From Acidimicrobiia bacterium (GTDB lineage Bacteria > Actinomycetota > Acidimicrobiia > Acidimicrobiales > Aldehydirespiratoraceae), in the NCBI GenBank assembly GCA_022819505.1, contig JAJEHD010000014.1, positions 62,001 through 126,000 on the forward strand: DNA of 64,000 bases, read 5' to 3'. The translations under genes were made by a program, and so were the position numbers. The stretch's first letter is position 1, and every line of letters begins with the position of its first letter. Below are positions 38,091-47,121 of this stretch, one piece after another. Under the pieces are notes generated by a model. It was not told the DNA's origin and did no database searches. It worked only from the letters and a program-made list of their open reading frames with translations.

Positions 38091-40115
38091 ATGACCTCGA
38101 CCGGCGGCGTGACGACGAGGTCGTTGACTCTCATCGACGAACTCGTCCTGACGCTCCTCAACGAGGAGAGCGGCTACTTCCGCCAAGTACCGGGCTGGAA
38201 TCTGAACTGCGCCGTCGTCGGTGCGGCCCTGGCCGAGCTGTCACTCATGTCTCGCATCGACACCGACATGGAGTCCCTGATCCTCCTGGACGGAACCGCG
38301 ACCGGTGATCCCGCGCTCGACCCCGTCCTCTACCGGATCGCGGCTGAACGGAGTCAGCGCAACGCCCAGTACTGGATCGAGCGGCTAGCCCCCCAGGCGG
38401 AGTCGATCATCGACATGACTCTGGACCGCTTGTGCGACCAGAAGATCCTGCAGCACCACGACGGCGACTTCTGGTCGCTGGCCGGGTCGGCCTGGCGGAT
38501 GGGACTCCACACCGGATCCGAGGTGGGCACGGCCGTCGAGCACATCAAGACCCGCATCAGCAGGGCCATCTTCAACAACGAGATCCCGGACCCGAGAGAC
38601 ATCATCATCATCTGCCTGATCGACACCTGCGATGTCCTGCGGTTCATCTTCGAGCTCGACGAGGAGTCCGAGCAGCGGGTCGAGGACATAGTCAAGATGG
38701 ACTTGATCGGCCGTGCCATCGCCGATGCGGTCGGACAGAACATCACCGCGCGGTTGTTCAGACAGACCGCCCTCACCAAGCCGATCCCCCTCGTCCCGCT
38801 GCGGAGGCTGTTGCGCAGCAGGCATGTCCGCACGCGCAATCTGCCGGCGTTCTTCGCGGAGCTCCACGAGGAGTTCGGCCCGGTGTTCGAGATCCGACCG
38901 CCCTTCGTTCAGGACATGATCTGTCTCGTGGGCCCCGAGACGAATCACTGGGTGCACCGTCACGGCCGCATGCACCTGCGAGCCAGGGACTATCTGGAGG
39001 ACTTCGAGAAGGTCTACGGCGGGGTGGGGCTGCTGCCCGCCCTCGACGGCGCCGACCACTTCCGGTATCGAAAGTCGATCCAACCTGCCTATTCGCGCAC
39101 CAGGCTGGAGGAACAGCTGGATGAGTTCCTCTCCCACGCGCGGAGCGAGATAGCAACCTGGAGGGTCGGAGACAAGCGTTCTGCGGTGGACATGTGCCGG
39201 AAGCTGGTCAACGCCTCGATGTCGCCGCTGTCGGTCGGCATCGACTCGCAGGACATCGTCGACGACATGCACAAGTTCAAGGATCGCGCCCTCAAGACGC
39301 ACATCGGCCGGACCCTGCCCAAGTTCATGCTGAAGACCCCGAGCATGAGGCGCCGAGCGAGGCTGGTCGGTGAGGTGGTGGAACGGGTGCTCCATGGCCA
39401 TACGCCGGCCCAGCGAGTCGGGTGCCCGCGGGATCTGGCCGACGAGCTGCTGACGATGCACAACAACGATCGGCAGTTCCTGCCGGAGTCGAACCTGCGG
39501 TTCGTGCTGTCGGCCCCACTGATCGCCAGCATGTACGTGGGCGACCAACTCAGCTTCATCGCGCACGCCATGGTGTCGCAGCCGGAGTTCTACGACAAGA
39601 TCCGTGATGAGGCCGACGCCGTGTTCGGCGGCGGCGACCCGGACCGCGAGACGCTCACCGGGCCGGCGACCGACGTCACTCGCCGGTTCATCATGGAGTG
39701 CATGCGCCTGTACCCGATCGTCCCGCTGTCGGTCCGGAACGTGGCCAACGCCTGCGAGGTCGAGGGCTACGAGCTACCGGAGGGCAGGCGGGTCTTCATC
39801 ATCCAGACCGCGACCCACTACATGGCCGACCTCTTTTCCAACCCCTTCGAGTTCGACATCGACCGCTATGAGGCGCCCCGCAAGGAGCATGTCGGCACCG
39901 GGTACGCCCCCTACGGCCTGGGCACGCACACCTGTCTCGGCGCCCGTTTGACCGAGATGTATCTGGCCACCAACCTGCTGTTGATGGCGCACCACTTCGA
40001 CTTCGAGATCGCCCCCAAGAACTACAAGCTGAAGATCAGCCCGTTCCCGTCGATGTCACCCAGCAAGAAGCTGAAGTTCCACATCTCCGAGCGGAGGCAC
40101 GAGCTAGGAGTCTGA
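38091..40115 (+). CDS. GPP34 (Golgi phosphoprotein 3-like) - cytochrome P450 fusion
   Basis: 674 aa. Residues about 9-215 match the GPP34 fold: SLTLIDELVLTLLNEESG, AVVGAALAELSLMSRID, LILLDGTATGDPALDPVL and a helical remainder. In eukaryotes this domain binds PI4P membranes; in bacteria it is common but uncharacterised. Residues about 235-670 are a P450: C-helix HFRYR (323-327), K-helix ExxR (E536-R539) and heme loop YGLGTHTCLGARL with Cys615. The I-helix reads MYVGDQLSF at 481-489, so the usual acid-Thr pair is replaced by Gln-Leu and oxygen activation may be unconventional. The GPP34 part may bring the enzyme to the membrane. It overlaps the RND gene tail-to-tail by 12 bp. Substrate unknown; a membrane lipid is plausible. 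Confidence 0.82.
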   Translation: MTSTGGVTTRSLTLIDELVLTLLNEESGYFRQVPGWNLNCAVVGAALAELSLMSRIDTDMESLILLDGTATGDPALDPVLYRIAAERSQRNAQYWIERLAPQAESIIDMTLDRLCDQKILQHHDGDFWSLAGSAWRMGLHTGSEVGTAVEHIKTRISRAIFNNEIPDPRDIIIICLIDTCDVLRFIFELDEESEQRVEDIVKMDLIGRAIADAVGQNITARLFRQTALTKPIPLVPLRRLLRSRHVRTRNLPAFFAELHEEFGPVFEIRPPFVQDMICLVGPETNHWVHRHGRMHLRARDYLEDFEKVYGGVGLLPALDGADHFRYRKSIQPAYSRTRLEEQLDEFLSHARSEIATWRVGDKRSAVDMCRKLVNASMSPLSVGIDSQDIVDDMHKFKDRALKTHIGRTLPKFMLKTPSMRRRARLVGEVVERVLHGHTPAQRVGCPRDLADELLTMHNNDRQFLPESNLRFVLSAPLIASMYVGDQLSFIAHAMVSQPEFYDKIRDEADAVFGGGDPDRETLTGPATDVTRRFIMECMRLYPIVPLSVRNVANACEVEGYELPEGRRVFIIQTATHYMADLFSNPFEFDIDRYEAPRKEHVGTGYAPYGLGTHTCLGARLTEMYLATNLLLMAHHFDFEIAPKNYKLKISPFPSMSPSKKLKFHISERRHELGV

Positions 40116-42629
40116 CGCCCCCTGCTCCCCCATGTGGCGCTGGTGGATCTCTTCGACGGCCACATCGAGGTCGTCCCACATGCGCTGCACCGTCGAGCGC
40201 AGGCGCATGTTCTCGTAGGCGCCCCACACGGTCATCGCCGGCGGTACCACCAGGATTGACACCAGCAGCGAGTAGGCGATGGAGATCGCGGCGGTGATGC
40301 CGAACTGCTGCGTCCCGGCCAGCGGCGAGAAGATCAGCACCCCGAAGCCGAGCGCAGTGGTCAGCGCGGAGCCCAGCAGCGCCGATCCGGTGGTCGCCAG
40401 CGTCCGGATCGCGGCCTGCTCGGGGTTGCGAACCCGGGAGAACTCCTCCCGGTACCGGTGGATCACGTGGATGGTGTAGTCCACCCCGATCCCGATCGAC
40501 AGCGCGGTGATGATCGAGGTGATCAGCCCGTAGGGGATGTTCAGCAACGCCATCGTGCCCAGGATCCAGATAAGGACGAGCACGATCGGCCCCACTGCGA
40601 TTATCCCCAGTGTGGGCCGGCGCAGCGTGATCCAGAAGAAGAGGATCAGGATGCCGAGGGCGGCGGCCACCGTCGAGCTGATCGCCTCCGTCTGGCGGGA
40701 TGTGATCTGGTCCGTGACGGTTACCGAGAGGATGCTCGTCGAGGTGGCGGTGATGGTCCGGTCGTCGCCGGGCCACAGCGCATCGATCTCATCTTGGAGC
40801 ACCGCGGTCGCTGCGGGATCATCGGTGTAGGTCGGGAACTGGAGCAGGATCGCGTCGACGCCGCCGGGGTCGTTGGCCAGCAGGTGTGACAGGGCGGGCT
40901 CCCTCGCCCCGAGCCCGTCCAGCAACTCCTGCATTCCGGCGGGATCGAGTTCCACCCCGGCGGAGGCCTCGGCGAAGACGGCGGCCAGTTCGGGGTCGTA
41001 CTTGTCGCCCGGCTCGGAACTGTCGTGGGTCCAGTCGCGCAGCAGGGACACGTATGAGGCCTCAATCGGTCCCGCGGCCGCCTGGGGGCGGCGCTGCGGG
41101 TCGGCGAAGGCGTCGCTGAGATCCTGCACGTTCAGGAGGGTGCGGGTCTCGGTGACCTCGGCTCTCACCAGCACGCTGGCCAGCTCCGTCGACCCCCCGA
41201 CGGCCGCGTCGAGGGTCTCCATGTCGTTGGCCACGCTCCCGTCGCGGGGAAGGATGTCGCGGATGCTGAACTCCGAGTGGAGTCCGGTGGCCGCCACCCC
41301 GAAGGCGATCGTCACCGCGGCCACCGCGATGAGGTAGGGCGCCGGCCGGCGGGCCACGCTCGCGCCCAGGACCCGCGCCAGCCGCTCGATCCCGGGCAGT
41401 GCGCCCGACACCGGACGGGGCGGCTTCAGCTTGCCGCGGGCCTCGCGCCGCCGGTCGATGATCGTCCGCCCGGCCGGGACCAGCGTGAGCATTACGATCA
41501 GGCTCAATCCCACGCCGAGCCCGGCGACGATGCCGAAGTCGCCCATCACGCTGATCGGGGAGAACAGGGTGGCGAGGAAGCTCGCGATGGTCGTGACGGC
41601 GGCCAGGGCCAGCGGGATGGCGACGTTGCGAAGTCCCGTCCGGACGGCCACCAGCACCGCCTCGCCCTCGGCTCGCAGCTCCCGGTAGTGCGAGACGGCC
41701 TGGATGGCGTAGTCCACCGTGAGGCTGATCACGATGATCGGCACCATCGTCGTGAGCGAGCTCGGGGGACCGATCCAGCCGAGCCCGTCAAGCCAGCCAA
41801 GCCCGAACAGGCCCTCATCGTCAGGCCCAGGCCCGAGCCACCCTTCCGCGCCAACGATCCAGACCAGCGAGAAGACGAGGCCGGTGAGGGTGAGCAACAG
41901 GTCCGAGACGGTGCGCAGGAAGACCACGATCAGCGCCGCGATCAGCAGCAGCGCCAGCCCGATCAGTGGCGCCATCCCCGTCTCGATGGCCTCCGTGTAC
42001 TCGTCCTCGATCACAATCGGCGACAGGCTGCTAACTCGCAGCGGGCCGGCCGTGTCGGCCGCCAGTTCGTCGATCCTCCGCTCCACGTCCTGGACTCGGG
42101 TGTCCCCCGTGTCCTGCAGGCGGATGTTGGCGATGGTGATCGTCGTGCCGTCCGTGTCGCTCCCGCCCATCGCGGCGAGGGCTCCGCCGATCTCGGGGAC
42201 GCTGAGGACGGAGTCGATCTCGGCCTGCGTGGCCGACGCGGCGTCGACTCCCCCGAGGGCCTCGATCAGCACTGTGGGCGCGATGATGGGATCGGCCGGT
42301 GCCAGCAGCTCCGCCACTCCCGGGCTGGCGAGGATGCTGTCGAGAAGGGCGTCCATCTGGGCGAGCCCGGCGGGGGTGAGCGCCTCGCCCCGGAACACCA
42401 GCGTCACCACGCTCAAGTCGCCGGACTCTCCGAAGAACTCGTCGAGCTCGTCCACCGCAGTGGCGATGGCGCTCCCAGGGGGAAGGAACGCCAGCGAGGC
42501 CCCCTCAACCGGGGGCGCCCGCCGGGTCGCGCCCGCAGCCAGCCCGACAGTGATCAGCAGGAGGACGAGAAGCGTGATCCACGGCCGGGCGGTGACCAGC
42601 CGGCTGAACCTGTCGAGCACCCGGCTCAT
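40104..42629 (-). CDS. RND-family lipid/hydrophobe transporter (MMPL, HAE3-like)
   Basis: 841 aa, ATG 42629. Two repeats, each with one membrane helix, a large extracytoplasmic loop and five further helices. The charged helix-4 motifs are ISLTVDYAIQAVSHYRELRA and IGIGVDYTIHVIHRYREEF, typical of the Patched/MMPL/HpnN branch that moves sterols, hopanoids and other lipids using the proton gradient. It is the last gene of the leftward series Rieske oxygenase, FAD enzyme, RND (gaps of 21 and 30 bp), so export or intermembrane transfer of the product of those enzymes is likely. Cargo is inferred from context only. Confidence 0.85.
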   Translation of the reverse strand: MSRVLDRFSRLVTARPWITLLVLLLITVGLAAGATRRAPPVEGASLAFLPPGSAIATAVDELDEFFGESGDLSVVTLVFRGEALTPAGLAQMDALLDSILASPGVAELLAPADPIIAPTVLIEALGGVDAASATQAEIDSVLSVPEIGGALAAMGGSDTDGTTITIANIRLQDTGDTRVQDVERRIDELAADTAGPLRVSSLSPIVIEDEYTEAIETGMAPLIGLALLLIAALIVVFLRTVSDLLLTLTGLVFSLVWIVGAEGWLGPGPDDEGLFGLGWLDGLGWIGPPSSLTTMVPIIVISLTVDYAIQAVSHYRELRAEGEAVLVAVRTGLRNVAIPLALAAVTTIASFLATLFSPISVMGDFGIVAGLGVGLSLIVMLTLVPAGRTIIDRRREARGKLKPPRPVSGALPGIERLARVLGASVARRPAPYLIAVAAVTIAFGVAATGLHSEFSIRDILPRDGSVANDMETLDAAVGGSTELASVLVRAEVTETRTLLNVQDLSDAFADPQRRPQAAAGPIEASYVSLLRDWTHDSSEPGDKYDPELAAVFAEASAGVELDPAGMQELLDGLGAREPALSHLLANDPGGVDAILLQFPTYTDDPAATAVLQDEIDALWPGDDRTITATSTSILSVTVTDQITSRQTEAISSTVAAALGILILFFWITLRRPTLGIIAVGPIVLVLIWILGTMALLNIPYGLITSIITALSIGIGVDYTIHVIHRYREEFSRVRNPEQAAIRTLATTGSALLGSALTTALGFGVLIFSPLAGTQQFGITAAISIAYSLLVSILVVPPAMTVWGAYENMRLRSTVQRMWDDLDVAVEEIHQRHMGEQGASDS

Positions 42630-42659
42630 GGCCTGTCACTGTACCGGCGCGCCATTGCG

Positions 42660-44048
42660 TCAGTCCTGCACCTTCCTGAACCGTGGGCCGTACATGATGC
42701 TCCCGTAGTAGTTGAACGAACGCCTGGCCGCGGGATCGTCGAAGTGGTAGTCCGCGCCCATCTGTCTGGCCGCCGCTAGCCCGGTCACCAGACAGGTCTC
42801 CTGGCTGTTGATCAACGTGTGGGCGCCGCAGTGCCATGTCCGGCGTTTGCCCTGGATGAAGCGGAACAGGTTCACCAGCACCGCGACGTGGCGCACATCG
42901 TGCACGACGTGCTGGAACCACCACCGCTTGACGATCTTCTCCTCGTCGATGGGGCTGATCGGGTTGTAGGTGACCAGGCAGGGCTTGTCGGAGCGGCCGA
43001 CCCACGGCTGCTGGTTGTGCATGATGTAGGTGATCTCGTAGTTGTCCGGTCTCACCCCGTACTGCTCGATGTGGTTGCTCCGCGTGGTCAGAGGCCTCGC
43101 CTCGTTGTCCGGCAGCACGGACGAGTCATGGTGGACGAGGGTGTGATTGTGCAGCTCGCTCTCGTACCGGATCGACGAGAGCAGGAAGCGCTCCAGGCTC
43201 GTGGGCTTGTCGAGGATCATCAGGGTCTGGTTGGCGTTGCAGGCGAAGATCACGTCGTCGAACGTCTCCCGCACCCCGTCGGAGTCCTCGACAACGACGC
43301 TCGACTCCGACCGGTACACCCTCCGGACGGGCCGATTCAGATGGATCTTGTCCAGAAAGCCGGCCGACAGGTGCTCATAGACGTGGCGTGTGCCCTGGTC
43401 CCATGTCTGCATCGGGGTGGCCGCCTCGATGTCGAAGAACTCGAGATAGCGAGCGAAGAGGGAGGCGGGCATGTCGAACACGTTCGTCGCCATGAGGAAG
43501 TTGACGAACATCGGCTTGAGGATCTTGTACCTGAAGTCGCCGGAGAATCCGCCCAGGTTCAGGACCGTCCCCATGCTGATGTAGTTGAAGGGATTGATCG
43601 CGTTCAGCAGCTTGGACTGAGAGCGGGTCAGCCAGCCGAACGAGTGCAGGCGCTGCAGTAGACGTTGGAATCTCGCGATCTCGTCCTGAAGCTGCTCCCT
43701 TATCTCCGAGTCGAAGTCGTGGGCGTAGATCTGGCCGCCGTACTTGACGCTGTAGCTGAACCGGGTGTCGATCAGCTCGATCCCGAACCTCTCCATCAAC
43801 AGCACGATGTGGTCGTACACCGACGGGATGCAGGCGGTGACCGAGATGTCGAATGGGATCGACTCGCCGTCATCCTGCGGCATGTCGGCTGTGATCGCGT
43901 TGCCGCCGATTCGTTCCTGCGCCTCGAACAACCGGAAGTCGAATCGGTCCGGGTGATGGTCCAGTGCCCATGCGGCTCCCAGCCCTGAGACACCTCCGCC
44001 GATGATGGCGATCCGCCGCGGCCCCGCCCGCGTCTCGGAGGTGGTCAC
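42660..44048 (-). CDS. FAD-dependent amine oxidase-like / desaturase-like flavoprotein
   Basis: 462 aa, GTG start at 44048. FAD Rossmann motif IAIIGGGVSGLGAAWALD followed by LFEAQERIGGNAIT, the GG doublet of the amine oxidase/phytoene desaturase/protoporphyrinogen oxidase group. It most resembles the COG2907-type predicted FAD proteins that often accompany lipid-modifying enzymes. A conserved CGAHTLINSQETCLVTGLAA closes the FAD site. It sits between the Rieske oxygenase and the RND gene, so it should act in the same lipid pathway, for instance as a desaturase or isomerase. This is inferred. No metal ligands are evident. Confidence 0.75.
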   Translation of the reverse strand: MTTSETRAGPRRIAIIGGGVSGLGAAWALDHHPDRFDFRLFEAQERIGGNAITADMPQDDGESIPFDISVTACIPSVYDHIVLLMERFGIELIDTRFSYSVKYGGQIYAHDFDSEIREQLQDEIARFQRLLQRLHSFGWLTRSQSKLLNAINPFNYISMGTVLNLGGFSGDFRYKILKPMFVNFLMATNVFDMPASLFARYLEFFDIEAATPMQTWDQGTRHVYEHLSAGFLDKIHLNRPVRRVYRSESSVVVEDSDGVRETFDDVIFACNANQTLMILDKPTSLERFLLSSIRYESELHNHTLVHHDSSVLPDNEARPLTTRSNHIEQYGVRPDNYEITYIMHNQQPWVGRSDKPCLVTYNPISPIDEEKIVKRWWFQHVVHDVRHVAVLVNLFRFIQGKRRTWHCGAHTLINSQETCLVTGLAAARQMGADYHFDDPAARRSFNYYGSIMYGPRFRKVQD

Positions 44049-44069
44049 TGTCTGCCGCTCGATGTCCCT

Positions 44070-45152
44070 CTATCCGTCGGCTGCTGCCCGCAGGTCGACG
44101 ACAGTCCCAGTGTCGCCGGCCGTGGCCGGCAGGTCGGGATAGAACTGGGCGCAGTAGGAGCGGTACCGCATGATCTCTCCGTCGGAGCGGGCCAGGCGCG
44201 GGCGGGACCGGTAGCTCTTGGTGCTCCAGATCGGCACGTCCTGCAACACGTCTCGCTTCTCGAAGGACGCCATGATCCTGTTCATGATGGGGGCCCGCAG
44301 TCTCACCGGAAGGAATCCCAGACCGGCGATCCAGCGGTTCGGACTGCGCATCTCTCCCGTCTGGGAGACCACCGACAGGTCGATGACCGTGCCGTCGACG
44401 GGGGTCGCCAGTATCCACAGGCGCATGTCCAGGCCGATGGTGTGCTCGCGTATCTCCACGAACGAGTAGCCCAGACCGGCGACGAGTGTCTTGGCGGACA
44501 CCTTGAGTTTGGTTGAAGCGAACCGGGTGATCTTCCGGGTGGTGGCGAAGTCGAAATCGCTCAGCAGCAGGTGCCCGTCCACCGTCAGCGCCTCGACGCG
44601 GCTGACGCTGTCGTATCCGTGCACGTAGCGCAAGTGGGCCAGGTCCACCGAGTTCTCTGTGGTTTCCTGGGGGTGGCCGGCAAAACGTGAGGTCCAGATG
44701 TGGAGGCCGCTCCAGCCGGCCTGGTCCGGCTCATCCGCGGGCAGGTGCCATTGCGGCTGACGCCCGTCGATTCCCCACCAGGCGAATATCAGACCGGCGA
44801 TCTCCCGCGGTTCGAAGACCCGCAGCCGGGCCGCCTTCACCGGCGGTGCAAAGGGGGTGGCGACGCACTGGCCTCCGGTGTCGTACTCGAAGCCGTGGAA
44901 GCCACAGACGAGCCGGCCGTCGCGCACGCGCCCGCCGGCGGCGGGCCCCAGGTCGGCGCCCAGGTGGGGGCAGTAGGCCTCCGCCACGCAGACCTGCCCG
45001 GTGTCGTCGCACCAGGCGACGATCTCGGTGCCCATCCAGGCCTTGCGGACGATCCCGGCTTTCTCCAGGGCTCTGCGGCTCGCGACGAAGTACCAGCCCT
45101 CGGGGAACGGGGCGAGAGGGGCGGCCGCGGGCTCCTTAGGTTGGACTGGCAT
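44070..45152 (-). CDS. Rieske non-heme iron oxygenase (sterol-oxygenase-like)
   Basis: 360 aa. The Rieske [2Fe-2S] site is C61, H63, C83 and H86 (CPHLGADLG and CGFHGFEY). The mononuclear iron site is within ETTENSVDLAHLRYVHGY: D170, H173, H178. This ENSVDxAHxxxVH pattern is found in oxygenases that act on steroids and sterols (KshA, DAF-36/Neverland, bacterial SdmA) and in others. The protein lacks a fused reductase, so electrons must come from a separate partner. First of the Rieske-FAD-RND series and 16 bp after DUF2017. A polycyclic lipid substrate is an inference from motif and neighbours. Confidence 0.85.
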   Translation of the reverse strand: MPVQPKEPAAAPLAPFPEGWYFVASRRALEKAGIVRKAWMGTEIVAWCDDTGQVCVAEAYCPHLGADLGPAAGGRVRDGRLVCGFHGFEYDTGGQCVATPFAPPVKAARLRVFEPREIAGLIFAWWGIDGRQPQWHLPADEPDQAGWSGLHIWTSRFAGHPQETTENSVDLAHLRYVHGYDSVSRVEALTVDGHLLLSDFDFATTRKITRFASTKLKVSAKTLVAGLGYSFVEIREHTIGLDMRLWILATPVDGTVIDLSVVSQTGEMRSPNRWIAGLGFLPVRLRAPIMNRIMASFEKRDVLQDVPIWSTKSYRSRPRLARSDGEIMRYRSYCAQFYPDLPATAGDTGTVVDLRAAADG

Positions 45153-45168
45153 CGTCAGACATTCTGGC

Positions 45169-45657
45169 TCAGTCGTCGGTGCCGGGCGGCAGATCTTCAG
45201 CCGCGACCATCACGAGCTGGTCGAGCAGGCCGCCCAGCCACTCGTACAGCACGTACCGGGCCGCTTCTTGGGGCTGGTCGCCCTCCTGTGGCGGGTTGAA
45301 GGTGGCCGCGCCGACCTCCAGCGTGTTGCCCAGGTAGAGGCGCACGCTGTTGATGGTCTGCATCCAGGCGGCGACCCCGTCGTCATCCAGCGGGGCGCCG
45401 TCCAGGGTGGCCTCGACGGTGTCGATCGCCTCGAGCCGGTGTCGCAGCAGCGAGTCGCCGGTCATCTCCCAGAACTCGTCGGAGGCTCGGCGGTCGTGGA
45501 TGTGCACCGGCGGCTGGAAGCGGAGCAGGGAGGGATCCTTGCCCCCCACCAGCAGCTGCCGGAACTGCTCGAGGATTGCGGCCAGGCCGGCCCGCTCGTG
45601 GTCCCGCAACCTCACGCGGATGCCGTCAGGACCGGGTCTGAATCTCGCGCCCGGCAT
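45169..45657 (-). CDS. DUF2017 family protein
   Basis: 162 aa from ATG 45657. Matches the DUF2017 proteins encoded next to clpS throughout Actinobacteria, with a conserved core (RLYLGNTLEVGAA, RYVLYEWLGGLLDQL) and a central helical region. No enzymatic motif is visible. The link to ClpS suggests a role around N-degron recognition or Clp proteolysis, but no function has been established that I know of. A frame extending further upstream would run through repeat B, so I rejected it. Confidence 0.8.
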   Translation of the reverse strand: MPGARFRPGPDGIRVRLRDHERAGLAAILEQFRQLLVGGKDPSLLRFQPPVHIHDRRASDEFWEMTGDSLLRHRLEAIDTVEATLDGAPLDDDGVAAWMQTINSVRLYLGNTLEVGAATFNPPQEGDQPQEAARYVLYEWLGGLLDQLVMVAAEDLPPGTDD

Positions 45658-45703
45658 CGTCAGAGTGTCCGCGAACAGGTGGGAGCCGCTTGCGTCGAAA
45701 GGG

Positions 45704-45797
45704 GGTGTCTCCCGCTCTTGTTCGCTGCGCTCACGGGCCGCTCGGGCCACGGCCTCGCCCGTATGGAGCCGGATTCGCTCGCCATTCGCTCGGCCTC
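45704..45797 (-). repeat. Dispersed repeat, copy B
   Basis: Inverse orientation to copy A at 15492-15586, with an identical 56-nt core. It begins directly after the clpS stop codon and fills most of the gap to DUF2017. Confidence 0.85.
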
Positions 45798-46103
45798 TCA
45801 GTCCTGCTCGAGGATCGCCCACAGGCCGTGCTCGTGCAGCCGGTAGACATCGAACTCGGCCTTCTCCTTCTGACCCGAGGCCACCACCGCCTTGCCCTCG
45901 GTGTGGACCTGCATCATCAGGCGGTGCGCCTTCTGTTGCGAGTAGCCGAACAGCTTGCGGAACACGTAGGTGACGTAGGACATCAAGTTGACCGGGTCGT
46001 CGAGCACGATCACCTTCCAGGGCAGATCGGGACGGCGGTCGGTCTCGTCGACGGGATCCTTGACCGGCGCGGTCACCGGCGATGCGGCGGCCGGTGGTCT
46101 CAC
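45798..46103 (-). CDS. clpS: ATP-dependent Clp protease adaptor ClpS
   Basis: 101 aa, GTG 46103 overlapping the ctaA stop (GTGA), which supports this start. Delivers proteins with N-degrons to ClpAP/ClpCP. The core shows [38 protein letters not shown] and [19 protein letters not shown], with the residues that form the N-terminal residue pocket. The first 20 residues are a flexible tail. Followed by repeat B and DUF2017, the usual actinobacterial partner. Confidence 0.93.
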   Translation of the reverse strand: MRPPAAASPVTAPVKDPVDETDRRPDLPWKVIVLDDPVNLMSYVTYVFRKLFGYSQQKAHRLMMQVHTEGKAVVASGQKEKAEFDVYRLHEHGLWAILEQD

Positions 46104-47038
46104 GGTCGGGCTCCGGCCATCGCGGCCCCACCGACCGGCTGGGGTCGTTCCGCCTCGGCTGCTGCTCGGGCTCCCGGAGCATGGGCCGCCTTGACGATCT
46201 CGATCCAGGTGACTGACGCCAGCGCCACGTGGATCCCGACGAGCAGCGCGGGAACGCCCGCGAAGTACTGCGTGTAGCCGAGCGCGCCCTGAACGGCCAA
46301 CAGCACGGCCACCCGGGCCATGCGGGTGTGGTCGACAGATCTCGCCGTCCGCAGCCGCCACCACGTCCACACCACCATCCCTAGCAGGATCAGTGCGATG
46401 ATGCTGTGGATCCGGGCGACCTCCCGGACCAGCAGCGGGAGCCTCTCCGCCCGGCTGTCGCCGGCATGAGGACCGGCCCCAGTAACCAGGGTTCCGCTGA
46501 CCAGCAGCACCGCTCCCACGGCCAGCACCATCCACCGCATGATCTGGTCCGCACTGCCGGGCCGGCCGGCGTCGTCGGGCCGCGACGCGGTGCCGTCGAT
46601 GCCTGCGCCCGCTCGTGCCCTGGCATCGAGCACGGCCGCGTTCTGTAGCAGCACCATCGACAGCAGGAAGTGCCCCATGGTAAAGCGGGGATCGAGTTCG
46701 GACAACACCAGCAGGGCGCCTAACCCGACCTGGGCCAGCACCCCCGCCACCAGGCCAAACGACAGGGCGGTCAGGTCCGATCGCCGGGGCCGGCGCCGCA
46801 CCGTGCCCAGCACAGCGGCGATCACAGCGATGGCCACGACGCCGGTGAAGAGCCGGTTCACGAACTCCACCAGAGCGTGGTACTCGAGGTCGGCGATGAA
46901 GCGATCCTCGGAGCAGGTGGGCCAGTCCTCGCAGCCCAGACCCGAGCCGGTGAGGCGCACCGCGGCACCCGTCACCACGATGACCGCGAGGGCCCACAGA
47001 GCGAACCGCGTGAGACGGGCGCAGGTGATCGGTGTCAC
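46100..47038 (-). CDS. ctaA: Heme A synthase
   Basis: 312 aa from GTG 47038. Eight-helix membrane enzyme oxidising heme O to heme A. Landmarks are [12 protein letters not shown] (Cys pair), [15 protein letters not shown] and [12 protein letters not shown], with the conserved His heme ligands. It is divergent from ctaB, whose product makes heme O, so the locus provides the cofactor for the oxidase operon to the right. Translationally coupled to clpS. Confidence 0.93.
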   Translation of the reverse strand: MTPITCARLTRFALWALAVIVVTGAAVRLTGSGLGCEDWPTCSEDRFIADLEYHALVEFVNRLFTGVVAIAVIAAVLGTVRRRPRRSDLTALSFGLVAGVLAQVGLGALLVLSELDPRFTMGHFLLSMVLLQNAAVLDARARAGAGIDGTASRPDDAGRPGSADQIMRWMVLAVGAVLLVSGTLVTGAGPHAGDSRAERLPLLVREVARIHSIIALILLGMVVWTWWRLRTARSVDHTRMARVAVLLAVQGALGYTQYFAGVPALLVGIHVALASVTWIEIVKAAHAPGARAAAEAERPQPVGGAAMAGARP

Positions 47039-47121
47039 GTGTCGATGGTACGGCCAAAGTGATTGCACCGGATTCCCGGTTTGGCTGCCCGATGACCCTC
47101 TCAACCTCCTAGCCTTCTGGC

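Noticed and set aside
45658..46182. Extended open frame joining DUF2017 with upstream sequence across clpS
   Set aside because: It runs through repeat B and in another frame over clpS. DUF2017 similarity starts only at the ATG 45657.
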